A stretch of DNA of 64,000 nt from Stenotrophomonas sp. ZAC14D1_NAIMI4_1 (GTDB taxonomy: Bacteria > Pseudomonadota > Gammaproteobacteria > Xanthomonadales > Xanthomonadaceae), in contig NZ_CP026001.1 in assembly GCF_003086775.1 (NCBI RefSeq), positions 2,568,407 to 2,632,406 of the forward strand. Direction: 5' to 3'. Below are positions 9,357 through 17,765 of this stretch, in pieces. A program made the position numbers and the translations under genes. Under the pieces are notes generated by a model, which searched no databases, was not told where the DNA came from, and saw only the letters and a list, made by a program, of their open reading frames with translations. Positions within the stretch are counted from its first letter, which is position 1. Each line of letters opens with the position of its first letter.

Positions 9357-11711
9357 TTACGGTTTCGACATCGAATACGGTGCCTGCGCACCCTGCCCCG
9401 GCCATGCCTTGTTCGGCTCGGCCTGCATGGTGAAGGTCAGCTCGCCACCGGCCAGGATCTCGTCATGGCGCAGGAAGGTGCGCTGCAGCGGCTTGCCGTT
9501 GAGGCTGACGCTGCCCACGTAGGTGTGCTTGTCGTCCAGGCCGTTGGCCACGATGGTGAAGGTCTTGCCGTTCGGCAGGCGCATCGCGGTCTTCGGCAGG
9601 AACGGGCGGCCCAGGATGTACTCGCCCGAACCCGGTGCCACCGGGTAGAGGCCCAGCGCGGTGAACACGTACCACGCCGACATCTGGCCAACGTCATCGT
9701 TGCCGGCCAGGCCATCGGGGCGATCGGCGTACTGCGTGTCCATGATCTGCTTCAGGCGTGCCTGGCTGCGCCAGGGCTGGCCGGCATACGAGTACAGGTA
9801 GGCCACGTGGTGGCTGGGTTCGTTGCCGTGCGCATACCAGCCGATCAGGCCGGTGATGTCTTCCATGTGCTCGAAGATGGACGGATCCACCTTGGCGTTG
9901 AACACCTCATCCAGCCGCGCCAGCAGCTTGTCGCTGCCCCCATGCGCTGCCGCCAGGCCGGCCACGTCCTGCGGCACATACCAGGAATACTGCCAGGCGT
10001 TGCCTTCGGTGTAGTCGGTGCCGTAGCCGCTGGCGCTGGGGTCGAACGGCGTGCGGAAGCTGCCGTCACGCTTGCGCGCGCGCATGAAGCCGGTGTCCTT
10101 GTCGAACGCATTGCGCCAGTTGCCGGCGCGCTTGTCGAAGGTGCTGGCCACGTCGGCCTTACCCATGGCCTGCGCCATGCGCGCGATGGTCCAGTCGTCG
10201 AAGGCGTACTCCAGGGTCTTGCTGGCCGCCTCGCCTTCCTCATCGATGGGCACGTAACCCAGCTCGCGGTACTGCGCGATGCCATCGTAAGGGCCGTAGT
10301 TCGCCGTCTCGACCATCGCCTTCAGTGCCTTGTCGGCATCGAAGCCACGGATGCCCTTCACGTAGGCATCGGCGATCACCGGCACCGCGTGGTAGCCGAT
10401 CATGCACCAGTCTTCCAGGCCGTGGAACGACCACACCGGCAGCATGCCGTACGGGCTGTGGTCGTGGTGGGCCAGCATCGAGTTGATGAAGTCGCTGTTG
10501 CGCTTTTCCGGCTGCACCAGGGTCAGCAGGGGATGCAGGGCGCGATAGGTATCCCACAGCGAGAACGTCGAGTAGTTGGTGTAGCCCTCGGCCTTGTGCA
10601 CCGCATTGTCGGCGCCACGGTACTGGCCGTCGGCATCCATGAACAGCGTCGGGCCCAGCATGGTGTGGTAAAGCGCGGTGTAGGCGCTGCGCCGTGCATG
10701 CTCGGGCGCGTCGATGTCCAGCACCGACAGCGCCTGGGTCCACTCCTGCTTTGCCTGTGCGCGCACGCGGTCGAAATTGAAGTCGGCCACCTCCGCATCG
10801 AGGTTGGCGATCGCACCGGCCTCGCTGACCGGCGAGATCGCGACCTTGACGATCAGCGGCGCATCGAGCTTGCCGAAGTCGAACGTGCCGACCAGCTGCC
10901 GGCCCTCGATCTGCGCCCGCTGCGCCGGGTCCTTTTCGCCCGGGGGCGCGAAGCCCTTGTAGACGATGTCCTTCTCGGTGTTGTGCAGCTCGTGGCTGGC
11001 CAGCGGCCGCGAGAAGCGCATGGCGAAGTACAACTGGCGGCCCGCGGCCCAGCCCCGCGTTTCGCGGAAGCCAGTCACGGTGCCATCGTCGCGCACGCGC
11101 ACCCGCGACCACAGGATCTTGCCCGGGTAGTCGTACATGCTGGTGCGCATGTCCAGCAGCATCTTCGCGTCGGTACCCTTGGGGAAGGTATAGCGATGCA
11201 CGCCCACGCGGGCGCTGGTGGTCAGCTCGGCGCGTACCTTGTAGTCGTCCAGGGTCACGGCGTAGTAACCGGGCTCGGCCTTCTCGTCGTCATGGCGGAA
11301 GCGCGAGGCGTAGCCACTGCGCGGCTTCTCCGGGTCACCGCGCTCCAGGCCCGGTTCGCCGGTGAAGGGCATCACCAGGATGTCGCCCAGGTCGGAATGG
11401 CCGGTACCGGAGAAATGCGTATGCGAGAAGCCGACGATGCTGCTGTCGTCGTAGCGGTAGCCCGCTGCCCAGCCATAGGCCTTCTCGCGCGGCTGGATGC
11501 GGGTGTCCGGGCTGAGCTGGACCATGCCGAAGGGCACGGTGGCACCCGGGTAGGTATGCCCTTCCCCGCCGGTGCCGATGAAGGGGTCGACCGAGGCATA
11601 GGCCTTGTCGGCGGCGGACTTCGGCGTGGCGGCCGTGCCCACGCCGGAGGCGAGCATGGCGGTGGCGGCGACGGCGATCAGGAGGCGACGGTCCAGCAGG
11701 GGCATCGGCAT
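9357..11711 (-). CDS. glycoside hydrolase family 92 alpha-mannosidase
   Basis: This is a 784-residue exported enzyme. The N-terminus (RRLLIAVAATAMLASGVG, ending in TAA) is a cleavable signal peptide, so it acts in the periplasm or outside the cell. Family 92 hallmarks are present: DPFIGTGGEGHTYPGA at the start of the mature protein, GFSHTHFSGTG near residue 100, a long (alpha/alpha)6 catalytic domain, and NDDVGQMSAWYVF with GLYPVAPGSGEY near the C-terminus. GH92 enzymes are calcium-dependent exo-alpha-mannosidases acting by inversion, mostly on alpha-1,2 (also 1,3 or 1,6) linkages of N-glycans. ATG 11711 or 11705 both give the signal peptide; an upstream extension to 11822 is unlikely. It is monocistronic and bounded by SMAG repeats at its 3' end. 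Confidence 0.92.
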   Translation of the reverse strand: MPMPLLDRRLLIAVAATAMLASGVGTAATPKSAADKAYASVDPFIGTGGEGHTYPGATVPFGMVQLSPDTRIQPREKAYGWAAGYRYDDSSIVGFSHTHFSGTGHSDLGDILVMPFTGEPGLERGDPEKPRSGYASRFRHDDEKAEPGYYAVTLDDYKVRAELTTSARVGVHRYTFPKGTDAKMLLDMRTSMYDYPGKILWSRVRVRDDGTVTGFRETRGWAAGRQLYFAMRFSRPLASHELHNTEKDIVYKGFAPPGEKDPAQRAQIEGRQLVGTFDFGKLDAPLIVKVAISPVSEAGAIANLDAEVADFNFDRVRAQAKQEWTQALSVLDIDAPEHARRSAYTALYHTMLGPTLFMDADGQYRGADNAVHKAEGYTNYSTFSLWDTYRALHPLLTLVQPEKRNSDFINSMLAHHDHSPYGMLPVWSFHGLEDWCMIGYHAVPVIADAYVKGIRGFDADKALKAMVETANYGPYDGIAQYRELGYVPIDEEGEAASKTLEYAFDDWTIARMAQAMGKADVASTFDKRAGNWRNAFDKDTGFMRARKRDGSFRTPFDPSASGYGTDYTEGNAWQYSWYVPQDVAGLAAAHGGSDKLLARLDEVFNAKVDPSIFEHMEDITGLIGWYAHGNEPSHHVAYLYSYAGQPWRSQARLKQIMDTQYADRPDGLAGNDDVGQMSAWYVFTALGLYPVAPGSGEYILGRPFLPKTAMRLPNGKTFTIVANGLDDKHTYVGSVSLNGKPLQRTFLRHDEILAGGELTFTMQAEPNKAWPGQGAQAPYSMSKP

Positions 11712-12350
11712 TTGGATCGATTCAGGTGGTGACGGGATCGTAGCACCGGGCCAAGGCCTGCACATGCTGCGTTGCAACTGAACAGATGGAGACGCGACGA
11801 AAAGTGTCGCTTTCATATGCAACTTTTTGTATTCACCACCTCTGCCCCGGCGGACAGACTGGATCGGTAGCGGTGCCCGGCACCACTACGACGAGACCCG
11901 GCTGCAGACGTGCTGGCGCGCTTGCGACGTTTTTGGCGTTGTTTCGTGGCCCCGATGTGGATGCCGGCGGCCTGCCGTCCTGCTGGGGCTGAGCACCCGT
12001 GGGTAAGCGGAGTGTCGTGCGCTGGGCGCATTGCGCCATGTCGTGACGCATTCGGACCACTTGCAGGGGTGTGCATTCAAGCGCTCTTGGCGGCGCCGCA
12101 GATGAGGCAACGCGATGATGAAAAAGAAACTGGATCCGCTGCGATGGCGGAGTGCAGGATGGCGGCGCAGTGGCGTAACCGCTGCCGGGCGTGGAACCCC
12201 GAAATGAGTTGTGAGAGCTGCTTGCCGTGACTACGGCGGGCGGTGCGCGGCGGCCGCATGGCCCACCGGCTTTTTCTCACAGCTCAGCCGAAGTTCCACC
12301 CGCGTATCGCCCGCCACCTACGGGTGGCCCACTCTTGCAGGAGCCATCGC
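11712..12350. other. 639-bp gap with no supported gene; leader hairpin before the next gene
   Basis: No frame here has convincing codon usage or a recognisable product. The only structure noted is a short hairpin at 12313-12328 (GCCACC, loop TACG, GGTGGC) lying about 11 bases before the ribosome site of the small gene at 12351. The left part should hold the GH92 promoter. Confidence 0.4.
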
Positions 12351-12599
12351 ATGTCATCTGAAGCACCCACCATTACCAACGAAGTGGAATCGCTGTTTTT
12401 CCGGTTGGAACACGCGCTGTACACCGCCGAAGGCATGGCGACGATGATCAACGAGAACGAACCGCCGGACCCGGCGGCTCATGCCCGGCCGGGCTACAAC
12501 GTGCACAAGGTCAGCTCGGCCATCATTGCCGTCAGCCAGCGTGGCCGCCGGTTGCTGGGTGAACTGCGTGCACACCACGGCCCCATTACGCTGCATTGA
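12351..12599 (+). CDS. small hypothetical protein (82 residues)
   Basis: The start is chosen from a strong ribosome site (GCAGGAGCC, 6 bases before ATG 12351). The protein is soluble and largely helical in appearance, beginning MSSEAPTITNEVESLFF and with a segment SSAIIAVSQRGRRLLGELRA near the end. There is no signal peptide, membrane segment or cysteine. It resembles the small helical proteins of unknown role common in Xanthomonadaceae. I do not recognise a family. It is followed directly by SMAG-like repeats. Confidence 0.6.
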   Translation: MSSEAPTITNEVESLFFRLEHALYTAEGMATMINENEPPDPAAHARPGYNVHKVSSAIIAVSQRGRRLLGELRAHHGPITLH

Positions 12600-12610
12600 G
12601 GCCCGGTTGG

Positions 12611-12729
12611 GTAGAGCCGAGCCCATGCTCGGCTGCCCTCTCAGCCGAGCATGGGCTCGGCGCTACAGACACAGCAGTCCTGCATGGCTCGGCTCTACAG
12701 ACACAGCAGTCGAGCAAGCTCGACTCTAC
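12611..12729. repeat. SMAG-like repeat cluster (three units)
   Basis: A GTAG...CTAC inverted pair (12611-12666, CCGAGCCCATGCTCGG and its inverted copy) is followed by two single units ending in CTAC at 12698 and 12729. Two ACAGACACAGCAGT linkers separate the units. The last CTAC contains the stop codon (TAG on the minus strand, 12726-12728) of the next gene. Confidence 0.8.
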
Positions 12730-14717
12730 TGCAGGCCGTCGCTGACGCGCTCCAGCGCCTGCCGGTAGCGCCGGCTGCCGAACAGGCCGCGCTGCAGGGT
12801 CGTACGCAGCGCCAGCACGTCCTCATCGTCCGGCTGCTGCGCGCAGGCGCGCTCGGCCCAGAACACCGCCCGGTCGAACTCGTGCTCGCTGCGTGCGGCG
12901 TAGTACTGCGCCAGCATCCAGGCCGCCTGTGTCCACGCCTGGCCGCCCCAGAATTCGAGGGTCTCCAGCAGGCGTGGCAGGCGACCTTCGGCTATTACCT
13001 GCGTGCGCAGGTAATAGCCGACGCCGGCCACGCAGCTGCGCACCCGGCGCTGCAGGCGCTCACCCCATTCTTCTTCGGTCGCCGCCAGTTCCAGGCAACG
13101 CAGCTCGCAGGCGTTGGACAGGTGCACCAGTTCGTCCACACCCATGCCCGCAATGCCGCCCTCCTCCAGCCCGCGGTCGTAGACCAGGCTGAGGTTGTAG
13201 AGCGCGCGGCTACTGTCCTGCTCCGCTGCGCGGCGGTACCACTGGATGGCCAGCGCCGGATCGTAGGCCGGCACATGCTCGAAGTAGTGGTAGCCCAGCG
13301 CGGCCTGCATTTCCGGGAAGCCCAGCTCGGCACCGGCCTGCGCCATATGCAGCAGCGCGGTGTGCTGCAGCGTTTCGTCGAAGGCGTAATAGACGTCGTT
13401 GAACGGGCAGTCCGCGCCAGGCGCTGGCACCGCCATCAGCGCCGCCGCATGGCGATAGGCCGCCTCGGCCTGTGCTGCATCCGGCGCCACACCACACCAG
13501 CCGGTGTCGCGCAGTGCGCCCTGCATCACTGCGGCCCAGGCAGAATTGCGCCACTGCCGCGCTACGACCGGCGCCAGCCACTCGCCCATGCCGGTGGCGG
13601 CAGCCGCGTGCAGCATGCGCATCAACTGGGGGTCATCAAACCCGCGCGGCACGCTGGGGTCGACCGCCTGCGCATAATGCGCCGCGGCCATGCCGGTGTT
13701 GTCCACCCGCGATGCAAGCTCGGCCAGCTGCAGGTGGATGCCCGTGCGCTCCAGTGCCGACTGCGGCTGCGCCAGCAGCTCCATCCCGCGCGCGAACGCC
13801 TGCTGCACCGCGCCGCGGTTGCCGGTATCGATGCTGTCCACGTCGATGGCGTCCAGCCAGGCGATCATCCGCAGCTGGTTGCGCTGCGATGCGTCGAGGC
13901 CTTCGGCCAGGGGACCATCGGCCAGCGCCAGGATCTCGTCATGGCTGCCGCCCCAACGTGGCGTGCGCAGCCGCGCGTAGGTGTCCAGCAACGGCAGGCC
14001 ATGGCCGGCGGCCTGCAGGCCCATCTGCAACCAGGCCAGCGCGGGCTCCGGCGAAGTGCCGTGCCCCTCGATCGGGTCGCCCTCCTCGTCCAGCTCCGGC
14101 GGAATCGGGATCGCGGTCGCCCAGGAAGTGGGCAACTCTGCTGGCAGCGCCGGCAGGCGGGGTGCCTCGGCCATCCACGCACCCAGCAGCGCCTGCATGT
14201 CGCGCCAGGGGCCGGCGCCATCGGCAGGATGGAAGCCATCATGCATCCAGTCGCTCATCCACACGGGAACGCCGAAGGCCGCCACGCTTCGCATCAGCTG
14301 GTGCAGCAGCGGCCAGCACAGCGGCCCACGATCGGCCAGGGCGATCGCATGCACGAACAGCGCGGTCTGCGCGGCGTGCACGCTCGACCAGGCGCCCTCG
14401 CCCACTGAAGCAGTCCAGCCGGAGCCGCGCGCATCGACGGCGATGCGGTCCCAGACCAGCGCTGCCAGCAGCAGCGGCGCGTCGGCCTGCGGCGAGGCCT
14501 GCTGCCAGGCAGCCAGTGCCTGCCACAACGTGTTGATCGGCAGGGCCTGAGGCGGGGCCAGTAGGGTGAGCACGCGCGCACCGCCATCGGCGTCCTGCGG
14601 CGCGAGAAGTTCAGGCAAGGCGGACTCGATGGCCTCGAAGCGATGGGCGAGCAGGTCATCCCAGATCGCGGGCGCGGCAAGACGCCGCGGGGATTCAACG
14701 GAAAGCGGAGAGGTCAT
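12726..14717 (-). CDS. Sel1/TPR-like repeat protein of unknown function
   Basis: This is a 663-residue soluble protein, rich in Ala, Leu and Trp, with no signal peptide. The C-terminal half contains Sel1/TPR-like helical hairpins (for example AALGYHYFEH, AIQWYRRAAEQ, RALYNLSLVYDRG and AVFWAERACAQQPDDEDVL), which usually serve protein-protein interaction. The N-terminal half (with LLAALVWDRIAVDARG and a WMSDWMHDGFHP segment near residue 170) is reminiscent of DUF4034-type proteins, but I cannot confirm this. The stop codon lies inside the GTAG of a flanking SMAG unit. No operon partner: the next gene on the strand ends 100 bp upstream. The function is unknown. Confidence 0.75.
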   Translation of the reverse strand: MTSPLSVESPRRLAAPAIWDDLLAHRFEAIESALPELLAPQDADGGARVLTLLAPPQALPINTLWQALAAWQQASPQADAPLLLAALVWDRIAVDARGSGWTASVGEGAWSSVHAAQTALFVHAIALADRGPLCWPLLHQLMRSVAAFGVPVWMSDWMHDGFHPADGAGPWRDMQALLGAWMAEAPRLPALPAELPTSWATAIPIPPELDEEGDPIEGHGTSPEPALAWLQMGLQAAGHGLPLLDTYARLRTPRWGGSHDEILALADGPLAEGLDASQRNQLRMIAWLDAIDVDSIDTGNRGAVQQAFARGMELLAQPQSALERTGIHLQLAELASRVDNTGMAAAHYAQAVDPSVPRGFDDPQLMRMLHAAAATGMGEWLAPVVARQWRNSAWAAVMQGALRDTGWCGVAPDAAQAEAAYRHAAALMAVPAPGADCPFNDVYYAFDETLQHTALLHMAQAGAELGFPEMQAALGYHYFEHVPAYDPALAIQWYRRAAEQDSSRALYNLSLVYDRGLEEGGIAGMGVDELVHLSNACELRCLELAATEEEWGERLQRRVRSCVAGVGYYLRTQVIAEGRLPRLLETLEFWGGQAWTQAAWMLAQYYAARSEHEFDRAVFWAERACAQQPDDEDVLALRTTLQRGLFGSRRYRQALERVSDGLQ

Positions 14718-14760
14718 CAGGATTCAAGCAGAGCGACAGCACGCGCGGAGTATAGCGCTG

Positions 14761-14820
14761 CAGCCGAGCATGGCTCGGCTCTACCAGAAATCAGGAACAG
14801 TCGAGCACGCCCGAAGCTAC
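14761..14820. repeat. SMAG-like repeats, one clear and one degenerate
   Basis: A clear unit (AGCCGAGCATGGCTCGGCT followed by CTAC, 14761-14784) and a degenerate one (GTCGAGC..., ending CTAC at 14820). The second CTAC contains the stop codon of the thioredoxin-like gene on the minus strand (14817-14819). Confidence 0.7.
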
Positions 14821-15140
14821 GTCGGCAGCGCCGCCACCAGCGTGGACAGATCGGCGCTGTCCACCGGCCGCACTACGCGGGCCACTTCCTGGCCGTCGCG
14901 CAGCAGCACGACAGTCGGCCAGAGCTTCACCTGGAATGAGCGGCCCAACGGCTTGCCCTTGCCATCTTCAATTTTCCAGTGCGGCAGGTCATGCGCGTCC
15001 ACGAAGGCCTGCAGCGCCGGCTGCGCGGCCTGGCAGTGGCCGCACCAGGGCGCACCGAACTCGATCAGCAGCCAACCCGCCTGCGCATCGACATCGCTGC
15101 GGGCCGGCTCGACGGCCTGGTGGTCGCGCATGAACGGCAT
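14817..15140 (-). CDS. thioredoxin-fold protein
   Basis: This 107-residue protein has the thioredoxin active site WCGHC (Cys33, Cys36) after the beta strand GWLLIEFGAP and a cis-proline context KLWPTVVLLRDG. It has no signal peptide, so it should act as a cytoplasmic disulfide reductant. The lysine-free WCGHC is unlike the WCGPC of TrxA, so it is a Trx-like paralogue rather than the housekeeping protein. ATG 15140 begins 4 bases after the stop of the host-attachment gene, so the two are probably one operon; ATG 15131 is an alternative start. Confidence 0.85.
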   Translation of the reverse strand: MPFMRDHQAVEPARSDVDAQAGWLLIEFGAPWCGHCQAAQPALQAFVDAHDLPHWKIEDGKGKPLGRSFQVKLWPTVVLLRDGQEVARVVRPVDSADLSTLVAALPT

Positions 15141-15144
15141 GCGG

Positions 15145-15561
15145 TTACGCCGCCAGTGCGCGCTGGATGTCTTCCAGCGGCGCGTTGGTGAAGTTCTTGG
15201 CGAGATCATCCAGCAGTCGCGCCTGCGCTTCCTTGTGCAGCAGCGGGCGGATGCGGCCCAGGGTGATCGGGTCAGCCACCAGGATCAGGTGCGCATAGCG
15301 GTTCTTCAGCGCATCCTCGTTCAACTGTTCGGCGACCTGCTTGGCGAACGTGGCTTCGTTGAGCTGGGAAATGGACATGTCCTTCGGCACGGCACCGGAA
15401 GGGCCCTGGCCCGACACGCCCTGCTCGCTGATGTCCTGCAGGCGCAGCTCGCCCTCCTGCTTCAGCGTCAGCTGATGATCGGTGCCGACGTTGGTGAACA
15501 CGCGTGCCGAACCACCATCGGTGACGACGACAAGGGTACCTTCGGGAATGCGACGGGTCAT
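15145..15561 (-). CDS. host attachment family protein
   Basis: This 138-residue protein begins MTRRIPEGTLVVVTDGGSA, with a conserved middle (FAKQVAEQLNEDAL) and LILVADPITLGRIRPLL. These match the family named 'protein required for attachment to host cells' (Host_attach), related in fold to eRF1/baeRF-type domains. The family name comes from Agrobacterium work; the molecular role is not established. ATG 15561 has a ribosome site (CGGAGC). The gene leads the short operon with the downstream thioredoxin-fold gene. Confidence 0.8.
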   Translation of the reverse strand: MTRRIPEGTLVVVTDGGSARVFTNVGTDHQLTLKQEGELRLQDISEQGVSGQGPSGAVPKDMSISQLNEATFAKQVAEQLNEDALKNRYAHLILVADPITLGRIRPLLHKEAQARLLDDLAKNFTNAPLEDIQRALAA

Positions 15562-15928
15562 GCGATGCTCCGGTTGCGTTGGTTCGCCAACACCGTAAAG
15601 GCTGCGTTGTGAGCGAGGCGGCCACAGTGCGTCCACAGCATGTCATCACGGCACGCACATGAACAGGCACGCTGGAACACAGCGTCCGTGCGCGACCGCT
15701 TCGCTGCATGTTCACGCCGTAACCGTTATCATGAACGGATGATCGACACGACGTACTACGTGACAGGCACGCCTGTTACGTGGGAAGCACGGCCGACCGG
15801 CGTACCGCTTGCCACACCCGCTCCCACCCCGCCCTTCCTCCGCCGCGCGCAGGATCCGGGTGGATGACACCGCTCAGGCGTAGTTCTTCGCTGCTTCTCT
15901 CGATGTGCACCCTGCCCGCCTGAACTGA

Positions 15929-16121
15929 TCAGCCTGTGCTGATCGGCAGCAGCAGCCATCGCCGCTGGCCCGGATCCTCGATCTTCACCAGCCCTCGCCG
16001 ATCCACGGCGTAGTTTCCCGTGCGTGGTCTTTTCCCGTACGTCCTGGTCCAGCGTGGACCGCCCGCACCGATGCCCCTGCGCCAGTTGCGCCAGCATCGC
16101 CGTTTCCGATTCTCGGGACAC
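15929..16121 (-). pseudogene. possible small frameshifted gene
   Basis: The 609-bp gap between the host-attachment and proP genes has one stretch that looks coding on the minus strand. From GTG 16121 the frame reads VSRESETAMLAQLAQGHR... to about 16020 with GC-rich third positions. After one base of frame change it continues as NYAVDRRGLVKIEDP to a stop at 15929, again with GC-rich third positions. Joined, it would give about 63 residues. No family is recognised. It could be a decayed gene, a sequencing error or chance; the rest of the gap (15562-15928) shows no gene. Confidence 0.3.
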
Positions 16122-16170
16122 ACCACACCGCCTATTCCGCACTCCAATCCAAGAACAGAAAGGACGTCCC

Positions 16171-17658
16171 ATGCAGGACAACCCCGATGCCCATGCCCAT
16201 TTCGGCTGGTTCAAACGCCGCCGCCACCTGAAGGTTGACGAGATCACCGTCGTCGACAAGCCCATGCTCAAGCGCGCCGTCGGTGCCGCTGCACTGGGCA
16301 ACGCGATGGAGTGGTTCGACTTCGGCGTCTACGGCTACCTTGCCGTGACCATTGGCCAGGTCTTCTTCCCCTCCAGCAACCCCACCGCGCAGGTCATCGC
16401 CGCCTTTGCCACCTTCACCGTGGCGTTCCTGGTGCGCCCACTGGGCGGCCTGGTGTTCGGCCCGCTGGGTGACCGCTACGGGCGGCAGAAAGTGCTGGCG
16501 TTCACCATGATCCTGATGGCGCTGGGCACGTTTGCCATCGGCCTGATTCCCTCCTACGAGCGCATCGGCATCTGGGCGCCGGTCCTGCTGCTGCTCGCAC
16601 GCGTCGTGCAGGGCTTCTCCACCGGCGGCGAGTATGGCGGCGCGGCGACCTTCATCGCCGAATACTCCACCGACCGCAACCGCGGCCTGATGGGCAGCTG
16701 GCTGGAGTTCGGCACGCTGGGCGGCTACATCGCCGGTGCAGGCACCGTCACCGCGCTGCACATGCTGTTGAGCAGCGAGGACATGCTGGACTGGGGCTGG
16801 CGCATTCCGTTCCTGGTGGCCGGCCCGCTGGGCCTGCTCGGCCTGTACATGCGCATGAAGCTGGAAGAAACCCCGGCCTTCCGCGCCTTTGCCGAAGAAG
16901 CCGAGAAGCGCGAGCACGACCGCCCGGGCCTGGGTGACCTGTTCCGCGTGCATGGCCGCCAGCTGCTGGTGTGCATGGGCCTGGTGCTGGTGTTCAACGT
17001 CACCGACTACATGCTGCTGACCTACATGCCCAGCTACCTGAGCGTGACCATGGGGTATGCCGAGAGCAAGGGCCTGCTGCTGATCATCATCGTGATGCTG
17101 GTGATGATGCCGCTGAACATCGTCGGCGGGCTTTTCAGCGACAAGCTGGGCCGCCGGCCGATGATCATCGGTGCCTGCATCGCGCTGCTGGTGTTGGCCG
17201 TGCCCTGCCTGCTGCTGATCGGCAGCGGCAATGACTGGCTGATCTTCCTCGGCCTGATGCTGCTCGGCCTGGCCCTGGTGTGCTTCACCAGCTCGATGCC
17301 CTCCACGCTGCCGGCGCTGTTCTACACGCCGGTGCGCTACAGCGCACTGTCGATCGCCTTCAACGTGTCGGTCTCGCTGTTCGGTGGCACCACGCCGCTG
17401 GTCACCGCCTGGCTGGTCGAGCGCACGGGCGACCCGCTGGTGCCGGCCTACTACCTGATGGTTGCGGCGGTGGTCGGCCTGGTCACCATGATGTTCGTGA
17501 AGGAGACGGCGAACATGCCGCTGCGCGGTTCACCGCCGGCCGTGGCCAGCGACAAGGAAGCCGCTGCGCTGCTCAAGAGCGATGTACCGGTGACCGTGGA
17601 CCCGACCCTGCCGCCGCTGCCGGACGCCGGTGACGGCGAGGCACCCAAGCCTGCCTGA
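16171..17658 (+). CDS. proP: ProP-like proline/betaine MFS transporter
   Basis: This is a 495-residue, 12-helix member of the metabolite:H+ symporter branch of the major facilitator superfamily. Signatures are GNAMEWFDFGVYGY at the first helix, DRYGRQKVL in the helix 2-3 loop and GFSTGGEYGGAA in helix 5, the same as in ProP. It would import osmoprotectants such as proline or glycine betaine with protons. ATG 16171 is chosen because a ribosome site (GAAAGGA) lies 8 bases before it; a 49-codon upstream extension is implausible. The N-terminus is longer than in E. coli ProP and the long C-terminal coiled coil is absent, so osmosensing may differ. A hairpin follows the stop. Confidence 0.85.
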   Translation: MQDNPDAHAHFGWFKRRRHLKVDEITVVDKPMLKRAVGAAALGNAMEWFDFGVYGYLAVTIGQVFFPSSNPTAQVIAAFATFTVAFLVRPLGGLVFGPLGDRYGRQKVLAFTMILMALGTFAIGLIPSYERIGIWAPVLLLLARVVQGFSTGGEYGGAATFIAEYSTDRNRGLMGSWLEFGTLGGYIAGAGTVTALHMLLSSEDMLDWGWRIPFLVAGPLGLLGLYMRMKLEETPAFRAFAEEAEKREHDRPGLGDLFRVHGRQLLVCMGLVLVFNVTDYMLLTYMPSYLSVTMGYAESKGLLLIIIVMLVMMPLNIVGGLFSDKLGRRPMIIGACIALLVLAVPCLLLIGSGNDWLIFLGLMLLGLALVCFTSSMPSTLPALFYTPVRYSALSIAFNVSVSLFGGTTPLVTAWLVERTGDPLVPAYYLMVAAVVGLVTMMFVKETANMPLRGSPPAVASDKEAAALLKSDVPVTVDPTLPPLPDAGDGEAPKPA

Positions 17659-17676
17659 GGCATCGCAGGCGCCCGC

Positions 17677-17702
17677 GCATGGGTCGTGAAAGCGGCCCAT
17701 GC
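17677..17702 (+). terminator. hairpin after proP
   Basis: GCATGGG (17677-17683) pairs with CCCATGC (17696-17702) around a 12-base loop, 18 bases after the proP stop. There is no following T-run, so it may be a weak or Rho-assisted terminator. Confidence 0.45.
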
Positions 17703-17765
17703 CGGCCCTGCACTGGCGGATAACCGCAATCACGCATGCTGGCTTCATCCCTGATGGAGCCAACC

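Noticed and set aside
7887..11732. A 1281-codon open frame on the plus strand
   Set aside because: It lies antisense to vgrG and the GH92 gene, has no family motif, and is a normal artefact of GC-rich codon bias.
15640..15867. Open frames in the gap upstream of proP on the plus strand
   Set aside because: No ribosome site, low third-position GC bias, and no family similarity.
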